Shown here in pieces: positions 1 through 12,057 of a stretch of DNA of 64,000 bases. Positions within the stretch are counted from its first letter, which is position 1; every line of letters starts with the position of its first letter. Origin of the DNA: Saussurea involucrata (Eukaryota; Streptophyta; Magnoliopsida; Asterales; Asteraceae); assembly GCA_033807775.1 (NCBI GenBank), contig CM066327.1, forward strand, positions 89,351,295-89,415,294, in the 5' to 3' direction. The position numbers and the translations under genes are program-made. Below the pieces are notes generated by a model, which did no database searches, had not been told where the DNA came from, and was given only the letters and a program-made list of their open reading frames with translations.

Positions 1-903
1 CAAAGATAAAACAAATGAAGAAACAAAATACCTAAAAAAAGACTAAGTATCACAAATAGGATCTTCAATTTTTCTTTTTTTTTCTTTTTCTCTTTTATTT
101 TGCATCTCAAATCCTTTTAACTAAAAGCATCCATAGTTATTCGTATTTTTTCCACTTCGTTCTTTTTTATTGCACTTTGATTTCCATAGGCTAAGCTGTA
201 ATTCACCCATCTTATGATAATTGACTTTGTAAACTTAGATCCACAGGACTTTGAAGGGTTAGTGTTTATGGATAAAAAATTCCCCCCCCCCCAAACTTGA
301 ACTAAACTACAAAAGGAAATAGGATATATCTTTGTTGTTTTTCCTTTGATTTCTATTTTAGTCACAAAAACCCAAGCTTATTGATTTTTCATTTTTTACG
401 AGCTTTTTGGGTTATGTTTTTCCTTCCGATTTTTCGAAGGTGGTCTTCCAATTTTTCGGAGACTTTTATTTATTCTCTTTTTTTTGGATCATAAAAATAA
501 TGATCAAGCAATTTCCCCACCCCCAAACTTAAAGATGGACAATGTCCGCATTGGCTTTGTAATCGGCTCGGTTGTAGGAACGAAGGAAAAATTGTTTCGG
601 CCAAGTGTTTAGAAAGAAAGGCCCATGTCATTTCTAGAGTTTGAAAGTTTAATCATTATGGATACCGGGGAATTGGTTGCTTAGTTCTAGAAATCTGCTA
701 GTGGTGGAAAGATTATTCAAACTATGAAACTTCAAGTAAAAGGATATAAGATGCATGAGATTTTTTTTGTTTTTTTTCTTTCTGATCCCAATAATTCTTG
801 ATACTAGTCGAAAATGAAGAGACTCAAAACACACACACAAAAATGTAAAATAAAAAAAACACAAAATTGGAGTTGAGAGTAAGAAGATAAGTTTGCATCA
901 AAG

Positions 904-1722
904 TTATGTAGGATGTGGTTCACCACCCCACATGTGCATCTTCAAAAAGTGGAGTGGGTTCAAGATTATAGACACCTCCACCATACCAAAGCTTTTTCCA
1001 CCAATTCCGTCACCCAAAGAACACAGTCTATGCAAAATTCCCGAGCTTTTGATCACACAAATCCTCCCAACGGTCCATGGCATGATCCCGGTAGGAGCAT
1101 TGTGATCACAAAAAGAAGGCTGCACAAAATGAGCAAAAATTATTAAGTTAGGAATTTTAGCATTTTGAAGCACCTCTTTACTGTTAGGAAGTAAAGAAGG
1201 CTTGCTCTTGTGCTTGAAATTTGCCTCAAAAATCTCCAACTCTTTCACAACATCACTCTCATCCTTACCAACACATTTTAATTTTTCATTATCACTTGGT
1301 AAAGAACCTTGACTTTGATTTTTCAACTCGTCGACTAGTTGTCCCATCTTAGTATTTAAGGCTTCAAAAGAGGATGTGAAATTTCCCAAAAATGTTGTAA
1401 AATTTTCTGTTAAGCTTGGGGAAAAAGTTTCAAAAGAGTGAGACGGTTCGGGTTGTTCAAAAACATTCCCGGGTGTGTTGGTGGAAACAAAGGACGTAAC
1501 TCCATGGTGAGGATCACTCCCTTCAAAATCACAAAAATAATCAAAATTCCCCTCCCATGATTGGTCAAATGTATTTATAAATGTGTCATTCGAATCTTGA
1601 CGGGGAGGTGAAAATGAAGTGTAGGTGTCATCATCTTGAATATTTTGCAAAAAATTAGGATGTTGTTCCCATGAATAATTGAAAGAATTAAAATACGAGG
1701 CATCCCAACTAAAACCTTCCAT
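904..1722 (-). CDS. Gag-like ORF of the array element, unit 1
   Basis: An intact 272-codon ORF whose ATG lies about 65 nt past the primer-binding site, the usual place for gag. The N-terminal half is rich in Asn, Phe, Asp and Ser. Residues 130-150 include a short stretch (MGQLVDELKNQSQGSLPS) resembling the linker of Athila-type gag, where a Gln-Gly-Ser/Thr-Leu-Pro-Ser pattern is common. No zinc knuckle or enzymatic domain is seen. It appears identical to the ORF at 5506-6324, so these two units were duplicated recently. It could be a relict gag or an ORF kept only because the array is young. Confidence 0.55.
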   Translation of the reverse strand: MEGFSWDASYFNSFNYSWEQHPNFLQNIQDDDTYTSFSPPRQDSNDTFINTFDQSWEGNFDYFCDFEGSDPHHGVTSFVSTNTPGNVFEQPEPSHSFETFSPSLTENFTTFLGNFTSSFEALNTKMGQLVDELKNQSQGSLPSDNEKLKCVGKDESDVVKELEIFEANFKHKSKPSLLPNSKEVLQNAKIPNLIIFAHFVQPSFCDHNAPTGIMPWTVGRICVIKSSGILHRLCSLGDGIGGKSFGMVEVSIILNPLHFLKMHMWGGEPHPT

Positions 1723-1786
1723 TTTGGTGGAAGAAAAACCAATGAAAAACTCAACTTATAACTCAAGAACCATTGGAAATACGCCA

Positions 1787-1805
1787 ATCCCCGGCAACGG
1801 CGCCA
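1787..1805 (-). other. Primer-binding site (tRNA-Asp type)
   Basis: The minus strand reads TGGCGCCGTTGCCGGGGAT, complementary to the CCA-bearing 3' end of plant tRNA-Asp(GTC). It lies 6 nt inside the LTR edge at 1812. The same site recurs at 3126-3144, 6389-6407, 9659-9677 (one substitution) and 12941-12959. Confidence 0.9.
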
Positions 1806-1811
1806 AAAACT

Positions 1812-2209
1812 TGGTAACTAAATATCGTGCATCCAAAATATGGGCACAATAATTCTACAATGAAGGCACAAGTATATACCAACAATGGGATCGCTACAAG
1901 TAATAAAGTGGTAAATATACCGAGATCGTATCCACAGGGATTGGACTTCAAAGTTTCGAGTCCTAAGTCGACAATACACCGATTTTAATGAGAGAAAAAT
2001 AAAATATTTTGAGCGAGTTTGGTGTTTTTTTAATAATAATAAAATCTAAACAAATAACTAAAATGGGTATGGGTGTAAGTTTCCTTGAGATTTTTGTAGT
2101 AACAAGATGGTTAGTTGCTTTGTAGCACGAAAAGTCATAAAAAGCCCGATCTCTCGAAATGATGCGATTTATAAACCGGTCCTACAAAGTTTCCATAAAG
2201 TGTCCATCA
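1812..2209 (-). mobile_element. Truncated LTR of array unit 1
   Basis: The first roughly 400 bp of the LTR on its primer-binding-site side (plus strand TGGTAACTAAATATC...) match the complete LTR at 3151. Near 2209 the sequence then jumps into the internal region, where gtaagaagataagtttgc should lie next to the gag-like ORF. The rest of the LTR and the following internal 5' part are missing. Confidence 0.85.
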
Positions 2210-2243
2210 AAGTTAAGAGTAAGAAGATAAGTTTGCATCAAAG

Positions 2244-3061
2244 TTATGTAGGATGTGGTTCACCACCCCACATGTGCATCTTCAAAAAGTGGAGTGGGTT
2301 CAAAATTATAGACACCTCCACCATACCAAAGCTTTTTCCACCAATTCCGTCACCCAAAGAACACGATCTATGCAAAATTCCCGAGCTTTTGATCACACAA
2401 ATCCTCCCAACGGTCCATGGCATGATCCCGGTAGGAGCATTGTGATCACAAAAAGAAGGCTGCACAAAATGAGCAAAAATTATTAAGTTAGGAATTTTAG
2501 CATTTTGAAGCACCTCTTTACTGTTAGGAAGTAAAGAAAGCTTGCTCTTGTGCTTGAAATTTGCCTCAAAAATCTCCAACTCTTTCACAACATCACTCTC
2601 ATCCTTACCAACACATTTTAATTTTTCATTATCAATTGGTAAAGAACCTTGACTTTGATTTTTCAACTCGTCGACTAGTTGTCCCATCTTAGTATTTAAG
2701 GCTTCAAAAGAGGATGTGAAATTTCCCAAAAATGTTGTAAAATTTTCTGTTAAGCTTGGGAAAAAGTTTCGAAAGAGTGAGACGGTTCGGGTTGTTCAAA
2801 AACATTCCCGGGTGCGTTGTTGGAAACAAAGGACGTAACTCCATGGTGAGGATCACTCCCTTCAAAATCACAAAAATAATCAAAATTCCCCTCCCATGAT
2901 TGGTCAAATGTATTTATAAACGTGTCATTCCAATCTTGACGGGGAGGTGAAAATGAAGTGTAGGTGTCATCATCTTGAATATTTTGCAAAACATTAGGAT
3001 GTTGTTCCCATGAATAATTGAAAGAATTAAAATACGAGGCATCCCAACTAAAACCTTCCAT
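2244..3061 (-). pseudogene. Broken gag-like ORF, unit 1b
   Basis: This is the same ORF as 904-1722 but with one G lost from a G-run near 2758-2761. The loss splits it into 2750-3061 and 2244-2729. The copy belongs to the extra 1.34-kb partial unit inserted in unit 1. Confidence 0.85.
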
Positions 3062-3150
3062 TTTGGTGGAAGAAAACCCAATGAAAAACTCAACTTATAA
3101 CTCAAGAAACATTGGAAATACGCCAATCCCCGGCAACGGCGCCAAAAACT

Positions 3151-4552
3151 TGGTAACTAAATATCGTGCATCCAAAATATGGGAACAATAATTCCACAAT
3201 GAAAGCACAAGTATATACCAACAATAGGATCGCTACAAGTAATAAAGTGGTAAATATACCGAGATCGTATCCACAGGGATTGGACTTCAAAGTTTCGAAT
3301 ACTAAGTCGAGAATACACCAATTTTAATGAGAGAAGAATAAAATATTTTGAGCGAGTTTGGTGTTTTTTTAATAATAATAAAATCTAAACAAATAACTAA
3401 AATGGGTATGGGTGTAAGTTTCCTTGAGATTTTTGTAGTAACAAGATGGTTAGTTGCTTTGTAGCACGAAAAGTCATAAAAAGCCTGATCTCTCGAAATG
3501 ATGCGATTTATAAACCGGTCCTACAAAGTTTCCATAAAGTGTCCATTGTTACCGACTCCCGATCTTGCCGATTTAATTAAGTTTGACTCTAAACGTCAAG
3601 TTCTACCAATATGGAGATTTACACCCAAATCTCTTTGTGATATAAATCTCGACCGGCGTTTGAACCTTAGTAAATCATACAAAACCCGCCTCTCGACGTG
3701 GTTATCAAAGACTCTCTCAAATCTTTGTGCATCACTTAAGCCGTATTTCGAATCCACCCCTCTCAAGGTCTAAGATCTAATATTAACACATCAAAGTGAT
3801 CGGCTTATCCGCGTTGAGTTTAAGTCTCGACTCAAGTGACCAATCTCGAGAGTTAGTAACAAATGGCCACACCCAAGTGTTGCCTACTAGTCTCAAGTTT
3901 GTTCACACCCACACCCAAGGGTGCTTAGCTAATAATTAAAAAGAAAGACATAATAAGATGAAGAGAATACATAAAAAAGTACTTGCATAAATTTAAAGAC
4001 GTGCCCACAGTGGGATCATCGTGGGCAGAAATTACAATTACAACTACATATCTTCAAGTCTTTAAGAAACAAGAAAAAGAACTAACTACTGGAAATCAAG
4101 TAAAAATGACTGAGAATTGGTGCTGATTACATGATCCTCCAAGTGATCCAAGCTCTAAGAGTGTAATACCCAATGGACAAGGTTTCAAATTATCCAAAGG
4201 GTAATGCCCAATACCACCATCAAAACCCATAGTTTCCTGAGATTTCCCAGATCTTTAGAATGTCAGCTCTTAGATGCCTTCTTTTGTCCAGATAATCGCA
4301 ATATCCGCTGGTCCATAGCAAAATCCGTTCGTGCCCACAGTGGGCAGTCCTGTGCCCACAGTGGGCAAAATCGCTGCACAATATTAAACCCAAAAATTGA
4401 TGCAAATAACCATAAAATATCCTCAACAACTCCAAATAAAAATAAATTAATAAAAGGAAAAACACGGACACATAAACAAAAGAAAACACAACTAAATGGA
4501 AGAAAAACTCACACAAATGACGTGTAAATAACGCTCAAAATGAGAGTTATCA
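3151..4552 (-). mobile_element. Complete LTR 1 of the array (TATA-less copy)
   Basis: 1402 bp, bounded on the plus strand by TGGTAAC and GTTATCA. The minus strand runs TGATAAC to GTTACCA, with short terminal inverted repeats. Outside the 4552 end lies the polypurine tract, and outside the 3151 end the primer-binding site. About 18 bp around the likely TATA box, present in the other three LTRs, are deleted near 4153. It contains copies of the 15-bp palindrome TGCCCACAGTGGGCA. Confidence 0.92.
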
Positions 4553-4567
4553 CACCCCCAAACTTAA
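4553..4567 (-). other. Polypurine tract of the array element
   Basis: The minus strand reads AGTTTGGGGGTG immediately before the LTR start TGATAAC. This is the expected plus-strand priming site. Equivalent tracts lie just right of 7829, 11103 and 14383. Confidence 0.8.
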
Positions 4568-5505
4568 CTTGTTACTTGTCCCCAAGTAACGAAAATGACA
4601 AAGATAAAACAAATGAAGAAACAAAATACCTAAAAAAAGACTAAGTATCACAAATAGGATCTTCAATTTTTCTTTTTTTTTCTTTTTCTCTTTTATTTTG
4701 CATCTCAAATCCTTTTAACTAAAAGCATCCATAGTTATTCGTATTTTTTCCACTTCGTTCTTTTTTATTGCACTTTGATTTCCATAGGCTAAGCTGTAAT
4801 TCACCCATCTTATGATAATTGACTTTGTAAACTTAGATCCACAGGACTTTGAAGGGTTAGTGTTTATGGATAAAAAATTCCCCCCCCCCCCCCAAACTTG
4901 AACTAAACTACAAAAGGAAATAGGATATATCTTTGTTGTTTTTCCTTTGATTTCTATTTTAGTCACAAAAACCCAAGCTTATTGATTTTTCATTTTTTTA
5001 CGAGCTTTTTGGGTTATGTTTTTCCTTCCGATTTTTCGAAGGTGGTCTTCCAATTTTTCGGAGACTTTTATTTATTCTCTTTTTTTTGGATCATAAAAAT
5101 AATGATCAAGCAATTTCCCCACCCCCAAACTTAAAGATGGACAATGTCCGCATTGGCTTTGTAATCGGCTCGGTTGTAGGAACGAAGGAAAAATTGTTTC
5201 GGCCAAGTGTTTAGAAAGAAAGGCCCATGTCATTTCTAGAGTTTGAAAGTTTAATCATTATGGATACCGGGGAATTGGTTGCTTAGTTCTAGAAATCTGC
5301 TAGTGGTGGAAAGATTATTCAAACTATGAAACTTCAAGTAAAAGGATATAAGATGCATGAGATTTTTTTTGTTTTTTTTCTTTCTGATCCCAATAATTCT
5401 TGATACTAGTCGAAAATGAAGAGACTCAAAACACACACACAAAAATGTAAAATAAAAAAAACACAAAATTGGAGTTGAGAGTAAGAAGATAAGTTTGCAT
5501 CAAAG

Positions 5506-6324
5506 TTATGTAGGATGTGGTTCACCACCCCACATGTGCATCTTCAAAAAGTGGAGTGGGTTCAAGATTATAGACACCTCCACCATACCAAAGCTTTTTC
5601 CACCAATTCCGTCACCCAAAGAACACAGTCTATGCAAAATTCCCGAGCTTTTGATCACACAAATCCTCCCAACGGTCCATGGCATGATCCCGGTAGGAGC
5701 ATTGTGATCACAAAAAGAAGGCTGCACAAAATGAGCAAAAATTATTAAGTTAGGAATTTTAGCATTTTGAAGCACCTCTTTACTGTTAGGAAGTAAAGAA
5801 GGCTTGCTCTTGTGCTTGAAATTTGCCTCAAAAATCTCCAACTCTTTCACAACATCACTCTCATCCTTACCAACACATTTTAATTTTTCATTATCACTTG
5901 GTAAAGAACCTTGACTTTGATTTTTCAACTCGTCGACTAGTTGTCCCATCTTAGTATTTAAGGCTTCAAAAGAGGATGTGAAATTTCCCAAAAATGTTGT
6001 AAAATTTTCTGTTAAGCTTGGGGAAAAAGTTTCAAAAGAGTGAGACGGTTCGGGTTGTTCAAAAACATTCCCGGGTGTGTTGGTGGAAACAAAGGACGTA
6101 ACTCCATGGTGAGGATCACTCCCTTCAAAATCACAAAAATAATCAAAATTCCCCTCCCATGATTGGTCAAATGTATTTATAAATGTGTCATTCGAATCTT
6201 GACGGGGAGGTGAAAATGAAGTGTAGGTGTCATCATCTTGAATATTTTGCAAAAAATTAGGATGTTGTTCCCATGAATAATTGAAAGAATTAAAATACGA
6301 GGCATCCCAACTAAAACCTTCCAT
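5506..6324 (-). CDS. Gag-like ORF of the array element, unit 2
   Basis: An intact 272-codon ORF that appears identical to the one at 904-1722. It starts about 65 nt from the primer-binding site at 6389-6407 and ends well before the polypurine tract. The roughly 1 kb between its stop and the tract has no further ORF of note. It holds variable poly-C and poly-T runs. Confidence 0.55.
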   Translation of the reverse strand: MEGFSWDASYFNSFNYSWEQHPNFLQNIQDDDTYTSFSPPRQDSNDTFINTFDQSWEGNFDYFCDFEGSDPHHGVTSFVSTNTPGNVFEQPEPSHSFETFSPSLTENFTTFLGNFTSSFEALNTKMGQLVDELKNQSQGSLPSDNEKLKCVGKDESDVVKELEIFEANFKHKSKPSLLPNSKEVLQNAKIPNLIIFAHFVQPSFCDHNAPTGIMPWTVGRICVIKSSGILHRLCSLGDGIGGKSFGMVEVSIILNPLHFLKMHMWGGEPHPT

Positions 6325-6413
6325 TTTGGTGGAAGAAAAACCAATGAAAAACTCAACTTATAACTCAAGAACCATTGGAAATACGCCAATCCCCGGCAAC
6401 GGCGCCAAAAACT

Positions 6414-7829
6414 TGGTAACTAAATATCGTGCATCCAAAATATGGGCACAATAATTCTACAATGAAGGCACAAGTATATACCAACAATGGGATCGCTACA
6501 AGTAATAAAGTGGTAAATATACCGAGATCGTATCCACAGGGATTGGACTTCAAAGTTTCGAGTCCTAAGTCGACAATACACCGATTTTAATGAGAGAAAA
6601 ATAAAATATTTTGAGCGAGTTTGGTGTTTTTTTAATAATAATAAAATCTAAACAAATAACTAAAATGGGTATGGGTGTAAGTTTCCTTGAGATTTTTGTA
6701 GTAACAAGATGGTTAGTTGCTTTGTAGCACGAAAAGTCATAAAAAGCCCGATCTCTCGAAATGATGCGATTTATAAACCGGTCCTACAAAGTTTCCATAA
6801 AGTGTCCATTGTTACCGACTCCCGATCTTGCCGATTTAATTAAGTTTGACTCTAAACGTCAAGTTCTACCAATATGGAGATTTACACCCAAATCTCTTTT
6901 GATATAAATCTCGACTGGCGTTTGAACCTTAGTAAATCATACAAAACCCGCCTCTCGACGTGGTTATCAAAGACTCTCTCAAATCTTTGTGCATCACTTA
7001 AGCCGTATTTCGAATCCACCCCTCTCAAGGTCTAAGATCTAATATTAACACATCAAAGTGATCGGCTTATCCGCGTTGAGTTTAAGTCTCGACTTAAGTG
7101 ACCAATCTCGAGAGTTAGTAACAAATGGCCACACCCAAGTGTTGCCTACTAGTCTCAAGTTTGTTCACACCCACACCCAAGGGTGCTTAGCTAATAATTA
7201 AAAAGAAAGACATAATAAGATGAAGAGAATACATAAAAAAGTACTTGCATAAATTTAAAGACGTGCCCACAGTGGGATCACCGTGGGCAGAAATTACAAT
7301 TATAACTACATATCTTCAAGTCTTTAAGAAACAAGAAGAAGAACTAACTACTGGAAAGCAAGTAAAAATGACTGAGAATTGGTGCTGATTAGATGATCCT
7401 CCAAGTGATCCAAGCTCCTTTCTTTTATAGCTCCAAGAGTGTAATACCCAATGGACAAGGTTTCAAATTATCCAAAGGGTAATGCCCAATACCACCATCA
7501 AAGCCCATAGTTTCCTGAGATTTCCCAGATCTTTAGAATGCCAGCTCTTAGATGCTTTCTTTTGTCCAGATAATCGCAATATCCGCTGGTCCATAGCAAA
7601 ATCCGTTCGTGCCCACAGTGGGTAGTCCTGTGCCCACAATGGGCAAAATCACTGCACAATATTAAACCCAAAAATTGATGCAAATAACCATAAAACATCC
7701 TCAACAACTCCAAATAAAAATAAATTAATAAAAGAAAAACACGAACACATAAACAAAAGAAAACACAACTAAATGGAAGAAAAACTCACACAAATGACGT
7801 GTAAATAACGATCAAAATGAGAGTTATCA
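6414..7829 (-). mobile_element. Complete LTR 2 of the array
   Basis: 1416 bp with the same termini as LTR 1. A TATAAAA box on the minus strand at 7433-7439 (GCTATAAAAGAAAGG) is the likely promoter core. Paired palindromes TGCCCACAGTGGGCA lie near 7610-7645, the second with one substitution. Confidence 0.92.
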
Positions 7830-8775
7830 CACCCCCAAACTTAACTTGTTACTTGTCCCCAAGTAACGAAAATGACAAAGATAAAACAAATGAAGAAACA
7901 AAATACCTAAAAAAGACTAAGTATCACAAATAGGATCTTCAATTTTTCTCTTTTTTTTTCTTTTTCTCTTTTATTTTGCATCTCAAATCCTTTTAACTAA
8001 AAGCATCCATAGTTTTTCGTATTTTTTCCACTTCGTTCTTTTTTATTGCACTTTGATTTCCATAGGCTAAGCTATAATTCACCCATCTTATGATAATTGA
8101 CTTTATAAACTTAGATCCACAGGACTTTGAAGGGTTAGTGTTTATGGCTAAAAAATTCTCCCCCAAACATGAACTAAACTACAAAAGGAAATAGGATATA
8201 TCTTTGTTGCTTTTCCTTTGATTTCTATTTTAGTCACAAAAACCCAAGCTTATTGATTTTTCATTTTTTACGAGCTTTTTGGGTTATGTTTTTCCTTCCG
8301 ATTTTTCGAAGGTGGTCTTCCAATTTTTCGAAGACTTTTATTTATTCTCTTTTTTTCGGATCATAAAAATAATGATCAAGCAATTTCCCCACCCCCAAAC
8401 TTAAAGATGGACAATGTCCGCATTGGCTTTGTAATCGGCTCGGTTGTAGGAACGAAGGGAAAAGTGTTTCGGCCAAGTGTTTAGAAAGAAAGGCCCATGT
8501 CATTTCTAGAGTTTGAAAGTTTAATCATTATAGATAACGGGGAATTGGTTGCTTAGTTCTAGAAATCTGCTAGTGGTGGAAAGATTATTCAAACTATGAA
8601 ACTTTAAGTAAAAGGATATAAGATGCATGAGATTTTTTTTCTTTTTTTTTCTTTCTGATCCCAATAATTCTTGATACTAGTCGAAAATGAAGAGACTCAA
8701 AACACACACACAAAAATGTAAAATAAAAAAACACAAAATTGGAGTTGAGAGTAAGAAGATAAGTTTGCATCAAAG

Positions 8776-9594
8776 TTATGTAGGATGTGGTTCACCACCC
8801 CACATGTGCATCTTCAAAAAGTGGAGTGGGTTCAAGATTATAGACACCTCCACCATACCAAAGCTTTTTCCACCAATTCCGACACCCAAAGAACACTATC
8901 TATGCAAAATTCCCGAGCTTTTGATCACACAAATCCTCCCAACGGTCCATGGCATGATCCCGGTAGGAGCATTGTGATCACAAAAAGAAGACTGCACAAA
9001 ATGAGCAAAAATTATTAAGTTAGGAATTTTAGCATTTTGAAGCACCTCTTTACTGTTAGGAAGTAAAGAAGGCTTGCTCTTGTGCTTGAAATTTGCCTCA
9101 AAAATCTCCAACTCTTTCACAACATCACTCTCATCCTTACCAACACATTTTAGTTTTTCATTATCACTTGGTAAAGAACATTGACTTTGATTTTTCAACT
9201 CGTCGACTAGTTGTCCCATCTTAGTATTTAAGGCTTCAAAAGAGGATGTGAAATTTCCCAAAAATGTTGTAAAATTTTCTGTTAAGCTTGGGGAAAAAGT
9301 TTCAAAAGAGTGAGACGGTTCAGGTTGTTCAAAAACATTCCCGGGTGCGTTGTTGGAAACAAAGGACGTAACTTCATGGTGAGGATCACTCCCTTCAAAG
9401 TCACAAAAATAATCAAAATTGCCCTCCCATGATTGGTCAAATGTATTTATAAACGTGTCATTCCAATCTTGACGGGGAGGTGAAAATGAAGTGTAGGTGT
9501 CATCATCTTGAATATTTTGCAAAAAATTAGGATGTTGTTCCCATGAATAATTGAAAGAATTAAAATACGAGGCATCCCAACTAAAACCTTCCAT
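8776..9594 (-). pseudogene. Gag-like ORF with premature stop, unit 3
   Basis: It matches the 272-codon ORF but stops after 232 codons at 8896, where one substitution makes TAG. The remaining C-terminal codons are still present, unread, down to 8776. Confidence 0.85.
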
Positions 9595-9683
9595 TTTGGT
9601 GGAAGAAAACCCAATGAAAAACTTAACTTATAACTCAAGAAACATTAGAAATACACCAATCCCCGGTAACGGCGCCAAAAACT

Positions 9684-11103
9684 TGGTAACTAAATATCGT
9701 GCATCCAAAATATGGGCACAATAACTCCACAATGAATGCACAAGTATATATACCAACAATGGGATCGCTACAAGTAATAAAGTGGTAAATATACCGAGAT
9801 CGTATCCACAGGGATTGGACTTCAAAGTTTCGAGTCCTAAGTCGAGAATACACCGATTTTAATGAGAGAAGAATAAAATATTTTGAGCGAGTTTGGTGTT
9901 TTTTTAATAATAATAAAATCTAAACAAATAACTAAAATGGGTATGGGTGTAAGTTTCCTTGAGATTTTTGTAGTAACAAAATGGTTAGTTGCTTTGTAGC
10001 ACGAAAAGTCATAAAAAGCCCGATCTCTCGAAATGATGCGATTTATAAACCGGTCCTACAAAGTTTCCATAAAGTGTCCATTGTTACCGACACCCGATCT
10101 TGCCGATTTAATTAAGTTTGACTCTAAACGTCAAGTTCTACCAATATGGAGATTTACACCCAAATCTCTTTGTAATATAAATCTCGACCGGCGTTTGAAC
10201 CTTAGTAAATCATACAAAACCCGTCTCTCGACGTGGTTATCAAAGACTCTCTCAAATCTTTGTGCATCACTTAAGCCGTATTTCGAATCCGCCCCTCTCG
10301 AGGTCTAAAATCTAATATTAACACATCAAAGTGATCGGCTTATCCGCGTTGAGTTTAAGTCTCGACTCAAGTGACCAATCTCGAGAGTTAGTAACAAATG
10401 GCCACACCCAAGTGTTGCCTACTAGTCTCAAGTTTGTTCACACCCACACCCAAGGGTGCTTAGCTAATAATTAAAAAGAAAGACATAATAAGATGAAGAG
10501 AATACATAAAAAAGTACTTGCATAAATTTAAAGACGTGCCCACAGTGGGATCACTGTGGGCAGAAATTACAATTACAACTACATATCTTCAAGTCTTTAA
10601 GAAACAAGAAAAATAACTAACTACTGGAAAGCAAGTAAAAATTACTGAGAATTGGTGCTGATTAGATGATCCTCCAAGCGATCCAAACTCCTTTCTTTTA
10701 TAGCTCCAAGAGTGTAATACCCAATGGACAAGGTTTCAAATTATCCAAAGGGTAATGCCCAATACCACCATCAAAGCCCATAGTTTCCTGAGATTTCCCA
10801 GATCTTTAGAATGCCAGCTCTTAGATGCCTTCTTTTGTCCAGATAATAGCAATATCCGCTGGTCCATAGCAAAATTCGTTTGTGCCCACAGTGGGCAGTC
10901 CTGTGCCCACAGTGGGCAAAATCGCTGCACAATATTAAACCCAAAAATTGATGCAAATAACCATAAAACATCCTCAACAACTCCAAATAAAAATAAATTA
11001 ATAAAAGGAAAAACACGAACACATAAACAAAAGAAAACACAACTAAATGGAAGAAAAACTCACACAAATGACGTGTAAATAACGATCAAAATGAGAGTTA
11101 TCA
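9684..11103 (-). mobile_element. Complete LTR 3 of the array
   Basis: 1420 bp with TGGTAAC and GTTATCA ends on the plus strand. The minus-strand TATA box is at 10696-10702. Two perfect TGCCCACAGTGGGCA palindromes lie near 10880-10918, plus a related half-site pair near 10536-10562. Confidence 0.92.
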
Positions 11104-12057
11104 CACCCCCAAACTTAACTTGTTACTTGTCCCCAAGTAACGAAAATGACAAAGATAAAACAAATGAAGAAACAAAATACCTAAAAAAAGACTAAGTATC
11201 ACAAATAGGATCTTCACTTTTTCTCTTTTTTTTTCTTTTTCTCTTTTATTTTGCATCTCAAATCCTTTTAACTAAAAGCATCCATAGTTTTTCGTATTTT
11301 TTCGACTTCGTTCTTTTTTATTGCACTTTGATTTCCATAGGCTAAGCTGTAATTCACCCATCTTATGATAATTGACTTTGTAAACTTAGATCCACAGGAC
11401 TTTGAAGGGTTAGTGTTTATGGATAAAAAATCCCCCCCCCCCCCCCCCAAACTTGAACTAAACTACAAAAGGAAATAGGATATATCTTTGTTGCTTTTCC
11501 TTTGATTTCTATTTTAGTCACAAAAACCCAAGCTTATTGATTTTTCATTTTTTACGAGCTTTTTGGGTTATGTTTTTCCTTCCGATTTTTCGAAGGTGGT
11601 CTTCCAATTTTTCGAAGACTTTATTTATTCTCTTTTTTTTTATCATAAAAATAATGATCAAGCAATTTCCCCACCCCCAAACTTAAAGATGGACAATGTC
11701 CGCATTGGCTTTGTAATCGGCTCGGTTGTAGGAACGAAGGGAAAAGTGTTTCGGCCAAGTGTTTAGAAAGAAAGGCCCATGTCATTTCTAGAGTTTGAAA
11801 GTTTAATCATTATGGATACCGGGGAATTGGTTGCTTAGTTCTAGAAATCTGCTAGTGGTGGAAAGATTATTCAAACTATGAAACTTCAAGTAAAAGGATA
11901 TAAGATGCATGAGATTTTTTTTGTTTTTTTTTCTTTCTGATCCCAATAATTCTTGATACTAGTCGAAAATGAAGAGACTCAAAACACACACACAAAAATG
12001 TAAAATAAAAAAACACAAAATTGGAGTTGAGAGTAAGAAGATAAGTTTGCATCAAAG

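Noticed and set aside
893..1146. Plus-strand ORFs of 70-112 codons repeated in every unit
   Set aside because: They are antisense shadows of the gag-like ORF on the minus strand.
3126..3144. A possible tRNA-Asp gene or fragment
   Set aside because: Only the terminal 19 nt of the tRNA match, exactly beside an LTR. This is a retroelement primer-binding site.
3498..3773. A 91-codon plus-strand ORF repeated in several array LTRs (also 10033-10308 and 13313-13588)
   Set aside because: It is antisense to the element and lies wholly in the LTR. One of the four complete LTRs breaks it by a small deletion. Its conservation is explained by the recent duplication of the units.
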